Assembly (NCBI GenBank): GCA_034437535.1
Contig: DAOTTZ010000119.1
Coordinates: 5,370-69,369, forward strand
Direction of reading: 5' to 3'
Source: J038 sp034437535
GTDB lineage: Bacteria; Chloroflexota; Anaerolineae; Aggregatilineales; Phototrophicaceae
Length of the DNA: 64,000 nucleotides
The notes under the pieces are model-generated. The model did no database searches and was not told the origin of the DNA. It was given only the letters and a program-made list of their open reading frames with translations. A program made the translations under genes and the position numbers. Positions 51,609 to 59,680 of this stretch are shown here, piece after piece (positions within the stretch are counted from its first letter, which is position 1; each line of letters starts with the position of its first letter).

Positions 51609-52427
51609 ATGGCGCGTCCTATACTTTCTTTGTTAGTGCTGGGGTTGATTGCATGGGTGATGTGGCAGGTTGTTGACCAGCCATCGGTACAAGCCCAGGC
51701 TTCTACACCGACTCCACTCCCGCTGGCCTTCCCGACGCCGGAGCCGATGGCGACCAGTTTGGAAATGGTCGCTTCACCCATCCCGACGTTTACACCGACG
51801 GAACCCGGCCCGCCCGTATTGCAACTGCGCGAAGGTGTCTCTGAGCTTAATATTCGGGCGGAAGCTGAACCGACAGCAGAGATCCTGGGTGTTATCTCCC
51901 CAGGGGAACAGTACGAGGTGCTAGGACAGTTTTTCTTGTGGTACCAAATTCGTTACGAGGGATCACGCGCTGGTAGCGGATTCGTGTTTGGTGAATTGGT
52001 CGAGATCATCGGCGACCCGGCCCGTATTCCTGACCTGACTCAGGTGACGGCGACACCCCCTCTGCCGCCGGAGATTGTCGGCCCGACACTGACGAACGAG
52101 GCGATCTTATCGCAACCGGGGGGAGAACTCACCCTGACGGCCAATCTACGCGAGATTGAGGCCCCAGGGGAGCCAGCCGCATCTGGCCCGGTCAACCCGG
52201 ATGAACCGCGCCAATTGGATTTGCCGACACGCGAGATCCAACCGACGTTTACTTATCCGTCAGACGTGATCGCGCAGGCCGCCACTGCGGAGTCCGGCCA
52301 GGCAACGCCGATGCCAGAGCGCATCAGCACCGGCAGGCAACCTGATGGACTGGCCCCGGTGGTGCCTATCGTGGTTTTATTTGGGCTGGGGACGATCTTC
52401 TTTTTGCTGAGTTTGCTCCAACGTTGA
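51609..52427 (+). CDS. SH3b-domain membrane-anchored protein
   Basis: 272 residues. N-terminal hydrophobic segment (ARPILSLLVLGLIAWVMW) as signal anchor, then a Pro/Thr-rich stretch, an SH3_3-type domain near 72-130 (LREGVSELNIRAEAEPTAEI, GVISPGEQYEVLGQFFLWYQ), a disordered Pro/Thr region and a C-terminal membrane helix near 250-268 (VVPIVVLFGLGTIFFLLSLL). Bacterial SH3 domains often bind cell wall. Part of the three-gene envelope operon. Confidence 0.8.
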   Translation: MARPILSLLVLGLIAWVMWQVVDQPSVQAQASTPTPLPLAFPTPEPMATSLEMVASPIPTFTPTEPGPPVLQLREGVSELNIRAEAEPTAEILGVISPGEQYEVLGQFFLWYQIRYEGSRAGSGFVFGELVEIIGDPARIPDLTQVTATPPLPPEIVGPTLTNEAILSQPGGELTLTANLREIEAPGEPAASGPVNPDEPRQLDLPTREIQPTFTYPSDVIAQAATAESGQATPMPERISTGRQPDGLAPVVPIVVLFGLGTIFFLLSLLQR

Positions 52428-52429
52428 AA

Positions 52430-52466
52430 ACTCAAAAAACGGCGGTTCTAGGCGAAGCCGCCGTTA
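52430..52466 (-). terminator. Rho-independent terminator of the A-type carrier gene
   Basis: Eight perfect pairs (AACGGCGG 52439-52446 with CCGCCGTT 52459-52466), extended by weak pairs. On the minus strand the stem is followed by a T-run (complement of 52435-52440), so it serves the minus-strand gene ending at 52498; the plus strand has no T-run after it. Confidence 0.8.
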
Positions 52467-52497
52467 TGATTGCGTTATGCTGGCTGGTGGTCTGCGC

Positions 52498-52929
52498 TTA
52501 GTAGCTAGAGCAGGTGCCACAGCCTCCGTCATCGTTGAACGTACCGTTTTCTTGCTCGTCTTCAGCTTTGAAGGATTTACCACAACCACAGCCACCCGCA
52601 GAATTCGGGTTGTCGATGCGGAAGCCGCCACCCATCAAGCTATCGACGAAATCAATCGTCGCGCCGTGTAAATAACCCAGGCTGGTCGGATCGACGATCA
52701 ACTGCACACCGGAGGTCTGGACGACGGTATCGTTGTCGTTGGGTTGCTCTTCGAAGGCCATGCCGTATTGCAGGCCGCTACAACCGCCCCCAGCCACGAA
52801 CACCCGCAGGTAATAATCCGGGATTTCGCGTTGTGCTAACAGACTTTTGATGGTGTCTACTGCCGCTGGTGTCACCAATAAGGCTTGATCGTTGCTAATG
52901 CCGATCTGATTCGGGTCAATAACCGCCAT
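52498..52929 (-). CDS. erpA: A-type iron-sulfur cluster carrier (IscA/ErpA/SufA family)
   Basis: 143 residues; carries Fe-S clusters to target enzymes. The three ligand Cys are in GGGCSGLQYG near 48-57 and the pair AGGCGCGKSF near 112-121. The family core spans 16-122. An extra 20-residue tail ends DDGGCGTCSSY, adding another CxxC not found in ordinary family members. ATG 52929; promoter and palindromic operator predicted just upstream, terminator downstream, so it is its own unit next to a SufR-like regulator. Confidence 0.9.
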   Translation of the reverse strand: MAVIDPNQIGISNDQALLVTPAAVDTIKSLLAQREIPDYYLRVFVAGGGCSGLQYGMAFEEQPNDNDTVVQTSGVQLIVDPTSLGYLHGATIDFVDSLMGGGFRIDNPNSAGGCGCGKSFKAEDEQENGTFNDDGGCGTCSSY

Positions 52930-52957
52930 GTGAATACCCTCATACTTGGTCTACTGA

Positions 52958-52970
52958 GTTACAGTGTAAC
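52958..52970. promoter_or_regulatory. Perfect palindrome over the -10 box of the A-type carrier gene
   Basis: GTTACA-G-TGTAAC, 13 bases, six perfect pairs around one central base. It covers the -10 hexamer of the promoter at 52963-52991, the position of a repressor site. The adjacent SufR-like protein is the obvious candidate ligand, though known SufR sites have a different spacing. Confidence 0.5.
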
Positions 52971-52991
52971 ACACGTCGCCATGAGCGTCAA
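52963..52991 (-). promoter_or_regulatory. Strong predicted promoter of the A-type carrier gene
   Basis: Minus strand TTGACG (complement of 52986-52991), 17-base spacer, TACACT (complement of 52963-52968), about 35 bases before the ATG. Confidence 0.7.
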
Positions 52992-53015
52992 TTTAATTGA
53001 TAATGATGATAAAAA

Positions 53016-53651
53016 TTAGGCTTTGCTAGCCACTGGGAAGAAATACGTGCAACTATTATCTCCGTCCGATACTTTTTCCGTCATGCGTGGCACGATGCCG
53101 ACCATTGACGAGACCAACCGCATATCCATACCACACAAGGAGTCTTCCGTCTGGGCCAGGTGATGGTAAGGGCAATTCAACGTGCGGAGTATGTAGCCGT
53201 CTTCGCATGTTTCCCAACTGGCGTTATATCCGTGTGCGTTCAGATAATCGACCGCCGCTTCGATCCGTTCTTCGAGGCTTTTCCCCTGGATGTTGGCCTG
53301 GGACGCCATCGAATCTGCTACACCCTCCATGATGACATTGACACCTTCCGGCGGCAGTTGGCTCTTGACTTGTTCCAGGAGCTTTTCCGCCAGGGCCTTA
53401 TAGTTATTAGGGAAATGCTCGTGTGCTTTGTCGGTCAGGGTGTAGACGTGTTGCGGACGACCGGGTTTGTTGCGGTGCAAAAGCTCTGGCGCGGTGATTA
53501 AGTCTTCTTTTTGCAGATGGTTGAGATGGTGGCGCACTGTCACCGCTGTGATCTTGCCGCGCCGTTCTTGCAAGGCTTTAGCGATCTCATCGACGGTACA
53601 TTGCCCATGCTCACGTAGAATCTCTAATATATGTTGTCTGGTCTCTTGCAT
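53016..53651 (-). CDS. SufR-like iron-sulfur transcriptional regulator
   Basis: 211 residues. Winged helix-turn-helix at 1-80 (RQHILEILREHGQCTVDEIA, VTVRHHLNHLQKEDLITAP). The C-terminal domain holds three conserved Cys as in SufR: NCPYHHLA near 159-166, SLCGMD near 172-177 and NSCTYFF near 200-206, likely ligands of a [4Fe-4S] cluster that reports cluster supply or oxidation. ATG 53651. The A-type carrier gene lies downstream on the same strand, behind its own promoter with a palindrome, so regulation of that gene is a reasonable inference. Confidence 0.82.
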   Translation of the reverse strand: MQETRQHILEILREHGQCTVDEIAKALQERRGKITAVTVRHHLNHLQKEDLITAPELLHRNKPGRPQHVYTLTDKAHEHFPNNYKALAEKLLEQVKSQLPPEGVNVIMEGVADSMASQANIQGKSLEERIEAAVDYLNAHGYNASWETCEDGYILRTLNCPYHHLAQTEDSLCGMDMRLVSSMVGIVPRMTEKVSDGDNSCTYFFPVASKA

Positions 53652-53688
53652 TGTTTGTCGGTTTTTTTACAATTCGTATCAGCAAAAA

Positions 53689-53717
53689 GTTTAACATTAA
53701 AGAATCGGCGTTGTCAA
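53689..53717 (-). promoter_or_regulatory. Predicted promoter of the SufR-like gene
   Basis: Minus strand TTGACA (complement of 53712-53717), 17-base spacer, TTAAAC (complement of 53689-53694). The -35 lies in a GTTGTCAAC palindrome (53710-53719 region) that also reads TTGTCA on the plus strand, with TAAAAC 17 bases on, a possible divergent promoter for pheA. Good -35, weak -10. Confidence 0.4.
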
Positions 53718-53779
53718 CGTGGTAGCCTTCAGGTAAAACGGTGAGATTAATCAACCGGGCACATTAAAAGGAGCTTACA

Positions 53780-54616
53780 TTGCGGGATCGTGTGGCATTT
53801 CAGGGGGTTGTAGGGGCCTATTCAGAGCAAGCCATCCGCCAGCATTTCGGCGATATGGTTGATACGGTGCCTTACCCGACATTTTCTGATATGTTTGATG
53901 CATTATATGCCGGTGATGTAAAATTTGGCATTTTGCCGGTAGAAAATGCGCTGGCGGGTGCCGTCAGCCAGGCGTATGAGTTGTTGATGGACTTTGACTT
54001 TCGCATCCAGGCGGAAATCATTCTGCATGTGCGGCATCAGTTGCTTGCGCCATCCGGGCTGAAGATGGCCGACCTTGACCAGGTGACCTCGCATCCGCAG
54101 GCCCTGGCACAATGCGCCAATTTCTTGAAGCGTAACGGACTCAAGCCGGTGCCGACCTGGGATACCGCCGGGGCGGCACGCGATCTGGCCGCTACCCCGC
54201 GCCCGAATACTGCCGCGATTGCCAGTTCGCTGGCGGCGGAGCTTTACGACCTGGCAATCATTGAGCCGAATATCGAAGATGTGGCGTTTAATTACACGCG
54301 CTTTTTCGTGCTAGGGAACGATGACCCGCCACGCGGTGATTACAACAAGACATCGCTGGTCTTCGCGACTCGCAACCGCCCGGCGGCCCTATATGAGTGC
54401 CTGGGGGAATTCGCGCAACGCGGCCTGAATTTGACCAAGATCGAATCTCGCCCCCGCCGTAACCGTCCCTGGGAGCCGATCTTTTACGTCGATTTTGAAG
54501 GGCATTGGCAAGACCCGGAATGCCAGGAGGTCATGGCGCGGTTGCTCCAACGGGCGTCTTTCGTCAAGATGTTCGGGTCGTATCCGGCGGTTGTCACCAA
54601 GTCAGTTGGAATTTGA
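53780..54616 (+). CDS. pheA: Prephenate dehydratase with ACT domain
   Basis: Converts prephenate to phenylpyruvate in phenylalanine synthesis. 278 residues, mono-functional. TTG start at 53780 with a good AAAGGAG site. Catalytic domain 1-185: VAFQGVVGAYSEQA at 5-18, GILPVENALAGAV near 50-62, TSHPQALAQCANFL near 110-123 and the NYTRFFVL motif near 172-179. The C-terminal ACT domain has the feedback motif KIESRPRRNRPWEPIFYVD near 215-233. Followed 12 bases later by asd. Confidence 0.94.
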   Translation: MRDRVAFQGVVGAYSEQAIRQHFGDMVDTVPYPTFSDMFDALYAGDVKFGILPVENALAGAVSQAYELLMDFDFRIQAEIILHVRHQLLAPSGLKMADLDQVTSHPQALAQCANFLKRNGLKPVPTWDTAGAARDLAATPRPNTAAIASSLAAELYDLAIIEPNIEDVAFNYTRFFVLGNDDPPRGDYNKTSLVFATRNRPAALYECLGEFAQRGLNLTKIESRPRRNRPWEPIFYVDFEGHWQDPECQEVMARLLQRASFVKMFGSYPAVVTKSVGI

Positions 54617-54628
54617 GGAGTAAGTGAT

Positions 54629-55708
54629 ATGGACAAGCTAAATGTCGCCGTGTTAGGCGCGACCGGAGCCGTCGGCCAGCGCTTTGTGCAACTGCTCGAT
54701 CATCATCCCTGGTTTCAGGTGGCGGAGGTCATCGGGTCTGCCCGAAGTGCGGGCCAGGTTTACGGTGATGTGGTCAACTGGGTGCTGGAAGGCGAACCGC
54801 CGGCCAGCGTCCGCGACCTGACGGTGAAAGCATTAGCGAATGATTTCGACTCGCCCTTGATCTTTTCCGCTCTGCCCAAAGAACCAGCCCGCGACCGGGA
54901 GCCAGAACTAGCGGGTTCCGGGCACATCGTGTGTACCAATGCCTCGGCTCATCGTATGGCGGAGGATGTGCCGTTGCTCCTGCCGGAGGTCAACGCCGAT
55001 CATCTGCGGTTGCTGGAACGGCAACGGTCAGGGCGCGGCTGGACGACAGGCGCGTTAGTGGCGAATTCCAACTGCACGACGATGCCCGTCGTCATGGCCC
55101 TCAAGCCGTTGATGCCCTTCGGCATTACAAAAATTCACATGGTCAGTGAGCAAGCTCTCAGCGGGGCGGGTTATCCGGGGGTGTCTTCTTTTGACATCAC
55201 CGATAACGTCATCCCGTATGTGAGTGGCGATGAGAACAAGATGGAGATGGAGCCGAACAAGATGCTCGGCACCTATGATGGCGAGATGCTCCATCGCTTT
55301 GAGACGATTTCCAGCGCGACGTGTACCCGTGTGCCGGTTATTGATGGTCATCTGGTCAATATTTCCGTCGAACTAGAAGCCCGGCCAACGTTTAGCGATA
55401 TCCTGGATGCCTGGCAGGCATTTTGTGGGCCAGACCCGGTGCCGTTGTTGCCGTCCGCGCCAGAAAAGCCGGTAATCTACCTGCCACAGACCGACCGGCC
55501 CCAACCGCGCCGGGATCGCATGATCGGCAATGGCATGACCACGTCAATCGGTCGCCTGCGGGAATGCCCGATCCTGGGGTATAAGTTCGCGGCGTTATCA
55601 CATAACACCATCCGGGGGGCGGCAGGTTGTAGTATTCTCAATGCGGAGTTAATGGCTGTACAAGGGTATATTGATGGGTTTAAACCAATCTTAACCTCAA
55701 ATGGTTGA
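54629..55708 (+). CDS. asd: Aspartate-semialdehyde dehydrogenase (archaeal/fungal type)
   Basis: NADP-dependent enzyme of lysine/threonine/methionine synthesis. 359 residues. N-terminal NADP loop VLGATGAVGQRFVQLLDHHP at 8-27; active-site Cys in ANSNCTTMPVV near 147-157; SGAGYPGVSSFD near 178-189; late substrate motif DRPQPRRDRMIGNGM near 289-303 and HNTIRGAAG near 331-339. The sequence is of the archaeal/fungal branch. ATG 54629 after GAGGAG. Probably co-transcribed with pheA. Confidence 0.94.
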   Translation: MDKLNVAVLGATGAVGQRFVQLLDHHPWFQVAEVIGSARSAGQVYGDVVNWVLEGEPPASVRDLTVKALANDFDSPLIFSALPKEPARDREPELAGSGHIVCTNASAHRMAEDVPLLLPEVNADHLRLLERQRSGRGWTTGALVANSNCTTMPVVMALKPLMPFGITKIHMVSEQALSGAGYPGVSSFDITDNVIPYVSGDENKMEMEPNKMLGTYDGEMLHRFETISSATCTRVPVIDGHLVNISVELEARPTFSDILDAWQAFCGPDPVPLLPSAPEKPVIYLPQTDRPQPRRDRMIGNGMTTSIGRLRECPILGYKFAALSHNTIRGAAGCSILNAELMAVQGYIDGFKPILTSNG

Positions 55709-55733
55709 CATCTATAATATGCTCAACTATCCT
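55705..55733 (+). promoter_or_regulatory. Predicted promoter of the sqdB gene
   Basis: TTGACA (55705-55710), 17-base spacer, TATCCT (55728-55733). An overlapping alternative is TTAACC (55691-55696), 16-base spacer, TATAAT (55713-55718). Either would give a leader of 70-90 bases before 55809. The -35 box includes the asd stop. Confidence 0.5.
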
Positions 55734-55755
55734 TTTCTGGATTAGCGCACCTTTT

Positions 55756-55774
55756 CACAACCAGTGGGGTTGTG
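55756..55774 (+). other. Small hairpin in the sqdB leader
   Basis: CACAACC (55756-55762) pairs with GGTTGTG (55768-55774), loop of five, no T-run after it. It is downstream of the predicted sqdB promoter and may be a leader structure or a weak terminator for asd. Confidence 0.35.
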
Positions 55775-55808
55775 TCATTCGATTCAAACTGCGTTTTAGG
55801 AGTTAAAT

Positions 55809-57020
55809 ATGAGAGTCTTTATCGCTGGCATCGACGGCTATCTCGGCTGGACGCTGGCCCAGCATCTAACAGCACGCGGCCATGAGGTCGCCGGGGCCGA
55901 TGCCATGCTCCGCCGTGACTGGGTAGCGGAAATGGGAAGCCAGAGTGCCATGCCGATCTTCAGCCGTGAGGAGCGGCTGGCCGCTTTTAAGCAACAATAC
56001 GGCACCGAGCTTGATTTCCGCGTGGGGGACTTCCTGGATTATGAGTTCTTGGAGCAATTCTTCAAGGAATTCCAACCGGAAGCTGTGATACACCTGGGGC
56101 AGATGCCATCTGCGCCGTACTCAATGATCGACCGCGAACACACGGTCTTTACTCAGCATAATAATGTCATCGGGAATCTGAATATTTTATTTGCCATCCG
56201 CGATATTGTGCCGGATGCGCACCTGCTTAAGCTGGGGACAATGGGTGAATATGGCACACCCAACATTGACATCCCGGAAGGCTTCTTCGAGGTCGAGTAT
56301 CGCGGGCGCAAAGATCGTCTGCCGTTCCCGCGCCAGGCCGCCAGCTTCTACCACCAGAGCAAAGTCCACGACAGCAATAACACCGCCTATGCCTGCAAGA
56401 TCTGGGGTTTGCGTGCGACTGATGTGATGCAAGGCGTGGTCTTCGGTACACGTATCGAAGAAATGGGCGATGACCCTGACCCGCGTTTACGTACCCGGTT
56501 AGATTTTGACCAGAGCTTCGGCACGGCCATTAATCGTTTCGTCTGCCAGGCCATCATCGGCCACCCGTTGACGTTGTTCGGCGCGGGCCACCAGAAGCGC
56601 GGCTTCTTGCCCTTGCGGGATTCTGTGCAGTGTATGGCTCTCACGATTGAAAATCCACCGGCAGAGGGCGAATACCGCGTCTTCAACCAGTTTGAGGAAA
56701 CTTACAGCATCATCGAACTGGCCGACATGGTGCAGGAAGTCGGCAACGAACTTGGCTTGAATGTCGAGATCGCCGAATATGACAACCCGCGCAATGAAGC
56801 CGCCGAGCACTACTTCAACCCGGATCGTCAAAATCTGCTGGATATTGGCTACAAGCCGAGCCACGATGTACGCTCAGAGATGCGCGTGATGATGCAAGAC
56901 TTGTTAGAACACAAAGAACGCATCGCCAGCAAGAAGGACGCGCTCATTCCGTCTTACCGCTGGGATGGCAAGCATAAGCGTAGCGAACTGCAACGTAAGG
57001 TCACCAAGGCGACGCCGTAA
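55809..57020 (+). CDS. sqdB: UDP-sulfoquinovose synthase
   Basis: Forms UDP-sulfoquinovose from UDP-glucose and sulfite, the head-group precursor of the sulfolipid SQDG. 403 residues, extended SDR fold. Signature segments match SqdB/SQD1 well: GIDGYLGWTLAQHL at 7-20, HLGQMPSAPYSMIDR near 95-109, LGTMGEYGTPNIDIPEG near 140-156 (catalytic Thr), FPRQAASFYHQSKVHDSNNT near 176-195 with Tyr-x3-Lys, and GVVFGTRIEEM near 213. ATG 55809 has AGGAG at 55799. Followed by a strong terminator. No sqdX-type transferase is in the window. Confidence 0.92.
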   Translation: MRVFIAGIDGYLGWTLAQHLTARGHEVAGADAMLRRDWVAEMGSQSAMPIFSREERLAAFKQQYGTELDFRVGDFLDYEFLEQFFKEFQPEAVIHLGQMPSAPYSMIDREHTVFTQHNNVIGNLNILFAIRDIVPDAHLLKLGTMGEYGTPNIDIPEGFFEVEYRGRKDRLPFPRQAASFYHQSKVHDSNNTAYACKIWGLRATDVMQGVVFGTRIEEMGDDPDPRLRTRLDFDQSFGTAINRFVCQAIIGHPLTLFGAGHQKRGFLPLRDSVQCMALTIENPPAEGEYRVFNQFEETYSIIELADMVQEVGNELGLNVEIAEYDNPRNEAAEHYFNPDRQNLLDIGYKPSHDVRSEMRVMMQDLLEHKERIASKKDALIPSYRWDGKHKRSELQRKVTKATP

Positions 57021-57046
57021 AGCAACTCGTCAGGACATTTTTTCGA

Positions 57047-57076
57047 GGGTGTGGGCTGGTTCCCACACCCTTTTTT
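57047..57076 (+). terminator. Rho-independent terminator after sqdB
   Basis: Nine perfect pairs GGGTGTGGG (57047-57055) with CCCACACCC (57062-57070), loop of six, then TTTTTT. One of the clearest terminators in the window. Confidence 0.92.
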
Positions 57077-57119
57077 GTTACAATCATCATCTAAATCATT
57101 ACGATTCTGGAGTTATGGA

Positions 57120-58433
57120 ATGATTCAATATTGGCGATTGGATGCAATCACCGACGACCAGCGGGCGCGAATCATGCGCCGGTCGGAGCAGGATATTAGT
57201 GACTTACTGGAAACAGCGGACGAAGTGATCTCGGCGGTACGGACACGCGGCGATGCCGGGGTTGTCGAGTATGCACGCCGGTTTGATGCGCCTGATTTTA
57301 CAGCCGCGATGCTCCGGGCCAAGCCGGAAGACTTCACGGCGGCCCGCCAACAGGTCCGCCCGGATGTCGTGGCGGCCATCGAACTGGCCCACGATAACAT
57401 CCAACGCTTTCATGAAGAGCAGATGCCAGAACCCATGTGGTTTACGGAGGTCAAGCCGGGCATCATGGCCGGGGAGAAGATCAGCCCGGTGACGAGTGCC
57501 GCGCTCTATGTGCCGCGTGGTAAGGGTGCGTTTCCTTCCGTCATGTTGATGCTGGCGACGCCGGCAGTCGTGGCTGGGGTAGAGCGCGTGATCGTCGTGA
57601 CGCCCCCCACGCCAGAGGGCAAGGCCGATGCCGCTTCGCTCATCGCGGCGGAGATTGCCGGCGTCGATGAAGTCTATGTCATCGGCGGGATGCAGGCCAT
57701 CGCCGCTGTCGCTTATGGGACGGAGACGGTGCCGAAGGTCGATAAGGTCATCGGCCCAGGGAGCAGTTATGTCTCTGCCGCCAAGCGGCTTTTATATGGC
57801 ACGATTGACGTGGGCCTGCCCGCCGGGCCGAGTGAGGCTATCATCCTGACGGACGAGCACGCCGACGCCCGGTTAGCCGCGTTGGATCTGCTGGTTGAGG
57901 CTGAACACGGGCCGGAATCCGCCGCGATTCTCGTCACACACAGCGAACAAATCGCAGAGCAGGTGATGGAGTACTTGCCCGGCTACATCGAAGAATTACC
58001 TCAGTGGCGGCGGGATTTTGTGACGAATGTACTGTCAAATTATGGCGGTGTCTTGCTGACGAACAGCCTGAGCGAGTCGATCCAGTTTATAAATGATTAT
58101 GCACCAGAGCATCTGGAAGTCATCACCAAAGAGCCGTTCGTCACGCTGAACAAGATTAAGAACGCGGGCGAGATCCTGCTCGGGCCGCTGACGCCCATCC
58201 CAACCGCGAATTATGCCCTGGGCTTAAACGCCATCTTGCCGACGGGGGGCTTTGCCCGCAGTTTCTCATCCGTCAGTGTTTGGGATTTCCTCAAGCGGAG
58301 TGGTATCGGTTATCTCTCTCGCGAAGGATACGAGAGCTTGCAGGCGCATGTCGCGCTGTTGGCGGATTACGAAGACTTCCCGGCGCACGCGATGGCGATC
58401 CGCAAGCGCAATGAGATCATCGGCTTGTCATGA
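57120..58433 (+). CDS. hisD: Histidinol dehydrogenase
   Basis: Zinc enzyme of the last two steps of histidine synthesis. 437 residues. Motifs: VRTRGDAGVVEYARRFD near 40-56, SAALYVPRGKGAFPSVMLML near 125-144, VIGPGSSYVSAAKRLL near 209-224, GLPAGPSEAIILTDEHAD near 232-249 and LLVEAEHGPES near 258-268, containing metal and catalytic residues. The frame is open back to 57051 through the sqdB terminator, so ATG 57120 (with GGAG at 57109-57112) is the start. Its stop overlaps the next ATG by four bases. Confidence 0.96.
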   Translation: MIQYWRLDAITDDQRARIMRRSEQDISDLLETADEVISAVRTRGDAGVVEYARRFDAPDFTAAMLRAKPEDFTAARQQVRPDVVAAIELAHDNIQRFHEEQMPEPMWFTEVKPGIMAGEKISPVTSAALYVPRGKGAFPSVMLMLATPAVVAGVERVIVVTPPTPEGKADAASLIAAEIAGVDEVYVIGGMQAIAAVAYGTETVPKVDKVIGPGSSYVSAAKRLLYGTIDVGLPAGPSEAIILTDEHADARLAALDLLVEAEHGPESAAILVTHSEQIAEQVMEYLPGYIEELPQWRRDFVTNVLSNYGGVLLTNSLSESIQFINDYAPEHLEVITKEPFVTLNKIKNAGEILLGPLTPIPTANYALGLNAILPTGGFARSFSSVSVWDFLKRSGIGYLSREGYESLQAHVALLADYEDFPAHAMAIRKRNEIIGLS

Positions 58434-59680
58434 CGTTACTGCAACGGATTCAACAACTTCAGTTTACCGACCCAGCAGAGGCCGAGCGGCTTCTGCTAGG
58501 GTTCATCAACGAGACGTTTCCACTCCAGGCGACGACGTGTGAACTGCGCCCACAAGCGATTTCGCTCAATTCCTTCAACGGCTTCATCACGCTGGAAGAT
58601 GGCACGCGCAAGTTCTTCAAGACTCATACTGAGTCCGATAACATCATCGACGAGTATTACAACGCGCAGTTGCTCATCGAGCATGATTATCCGGTCATCT
58701 TGCCGACGCACAGTTCGCACCGGGCCGGCCAGCACTTGTTAATCTATGATGTGGTCGAAGATCCATCGGTGTTCGACCTGGCTTGGCAGATTGAAAATGA
58801 CGGGGCGGAGCATCTGCTAGAGCCGCTGGCCCGCGCCCAGACCCAGGCCGACCGTGACCTGTACGACATCTACACGGCGACGCTCGACCAGCAGAGCGCG
58901 GACGGGGCGGAGGCCGCGCCCATCCACCAGTTGTTTTATCATCGGCTGGTCGGTGGCCGCTTCAAGCGATTTTATGGCCCGCTGGAAGGCGATCAAGACG
59001 CGATCCCACAGGTTGACTTACCCGGCGGGGCGTATTCCATGCGCGATGTACGGATGTCGCAATGGTCGATCAACGGGCAACTGTACGACGAAACCTTGAA
59101 CCAGATCGCAGAACGGGCCATTCACATGTTACGCCCGCATCAGACCGGGCCGTCGGTCGTCGGGCATGGCGATGCGCATAACGGCAATGTCTTCTTCCAG
59201 CCAGCGGCGGAATCCTTGCTGTATTTTGACCCGGCCTTCGCTGGGCGACATAATCCGCTGTTAGATCTGGTCAAGCCGATCTTCCATAATGTGTTTGCCA
59301 TGTGGTTATACTTCCCGGCAATCATGCGTGACCGGCTGAACATCCGCATCCGGCGCGATCCGCAACGTTGGATGGTGACTTATGATTATCCGTTGCCGCC
59401 GGTTCGAGAGTTATTTTTACGAAGCAAGGTCGAGCATGTGCTGGTGCCACTGGTGCAGATGCTCAAGGCGCGGGGGCAATTGCGAGCGGATTGGCGGACT
59501 TATTTCAAGTGTGCGTTGTTTTGCTGTCCGTTCTTGACGATGAACCTGGCGGATAACGACCGCTTCCCGCCGGAAATCAGCCTGTTAGGTTTCGTGATGG
59601 CGATGGAGATGGGCGCGGAAAGTGTGAACAACCGTAGTGTGATCGATACAGTCTTAGATGGTGTGGAGCGTGCTTTATGA
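58430..59680 (+). CDS. APH/kinase-fold protein of unknown substrate
   Basis: 416 residues. A phosphotransferase-like core: VVGHGDAHNGNVFF near 243-256 fits the catalytic HGDxHxxN loop and LLYFDPAFAGRHNPLLDLVK near 263-282 fits the metal-binding Asp position of aminoglycoside phosphotransferase-like kinases. The N-lobe includes ITLEDGTRKFFKTHT near 52-66, whose Lys may bind ATP. I cannot name the substrate. ATGA overlap with hisD and with the following small gene shows that the three form one operon, so a histidine-related or regulatory role is possible but unproven. Confidence 0.62.
   Translation: MTLLQRIQQLQFTDPAEAERLLLGFINETFPLQATTCELRPQAISLNSFNGFITLEDGTRKFFKTHTESDNIIDEYYNAQLLIEHDYPVILPTHSSHRAGQHLLIYDVVEDPSVFDLAWQIENDGAEHLLEPLARAQTQADRDLYDIYTATLDQQSADGAEAAPIHQLFYHRLVGGRFKRFYGPLEGDQDAIPQVDLPGGAYSMRDVRMSQWSINGQLYDETLNQIAERAIHMLRPHQTGPSVVGHGDAHNGNVFFQPAAESLLYFDPAFAGRHNPLLDLVKPIFHNVFAMWLYFPAIMRDRLNIRIRRDPQRWMVTYDYPLPPVRELFLRSKVEHVLVPLVQMLKARGQLRADWRTYFKCALFCCPFLTMNLADNDRFPPEISLLGFVMAMEMGAESVNNRSVIDTVLDGVERAL

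Noticed and set aside
57051..57119. Upstream extension of hisD
   Set aside because: It would run through the sqdB terminator stem; ATG 57120 has a proper ribosome site.
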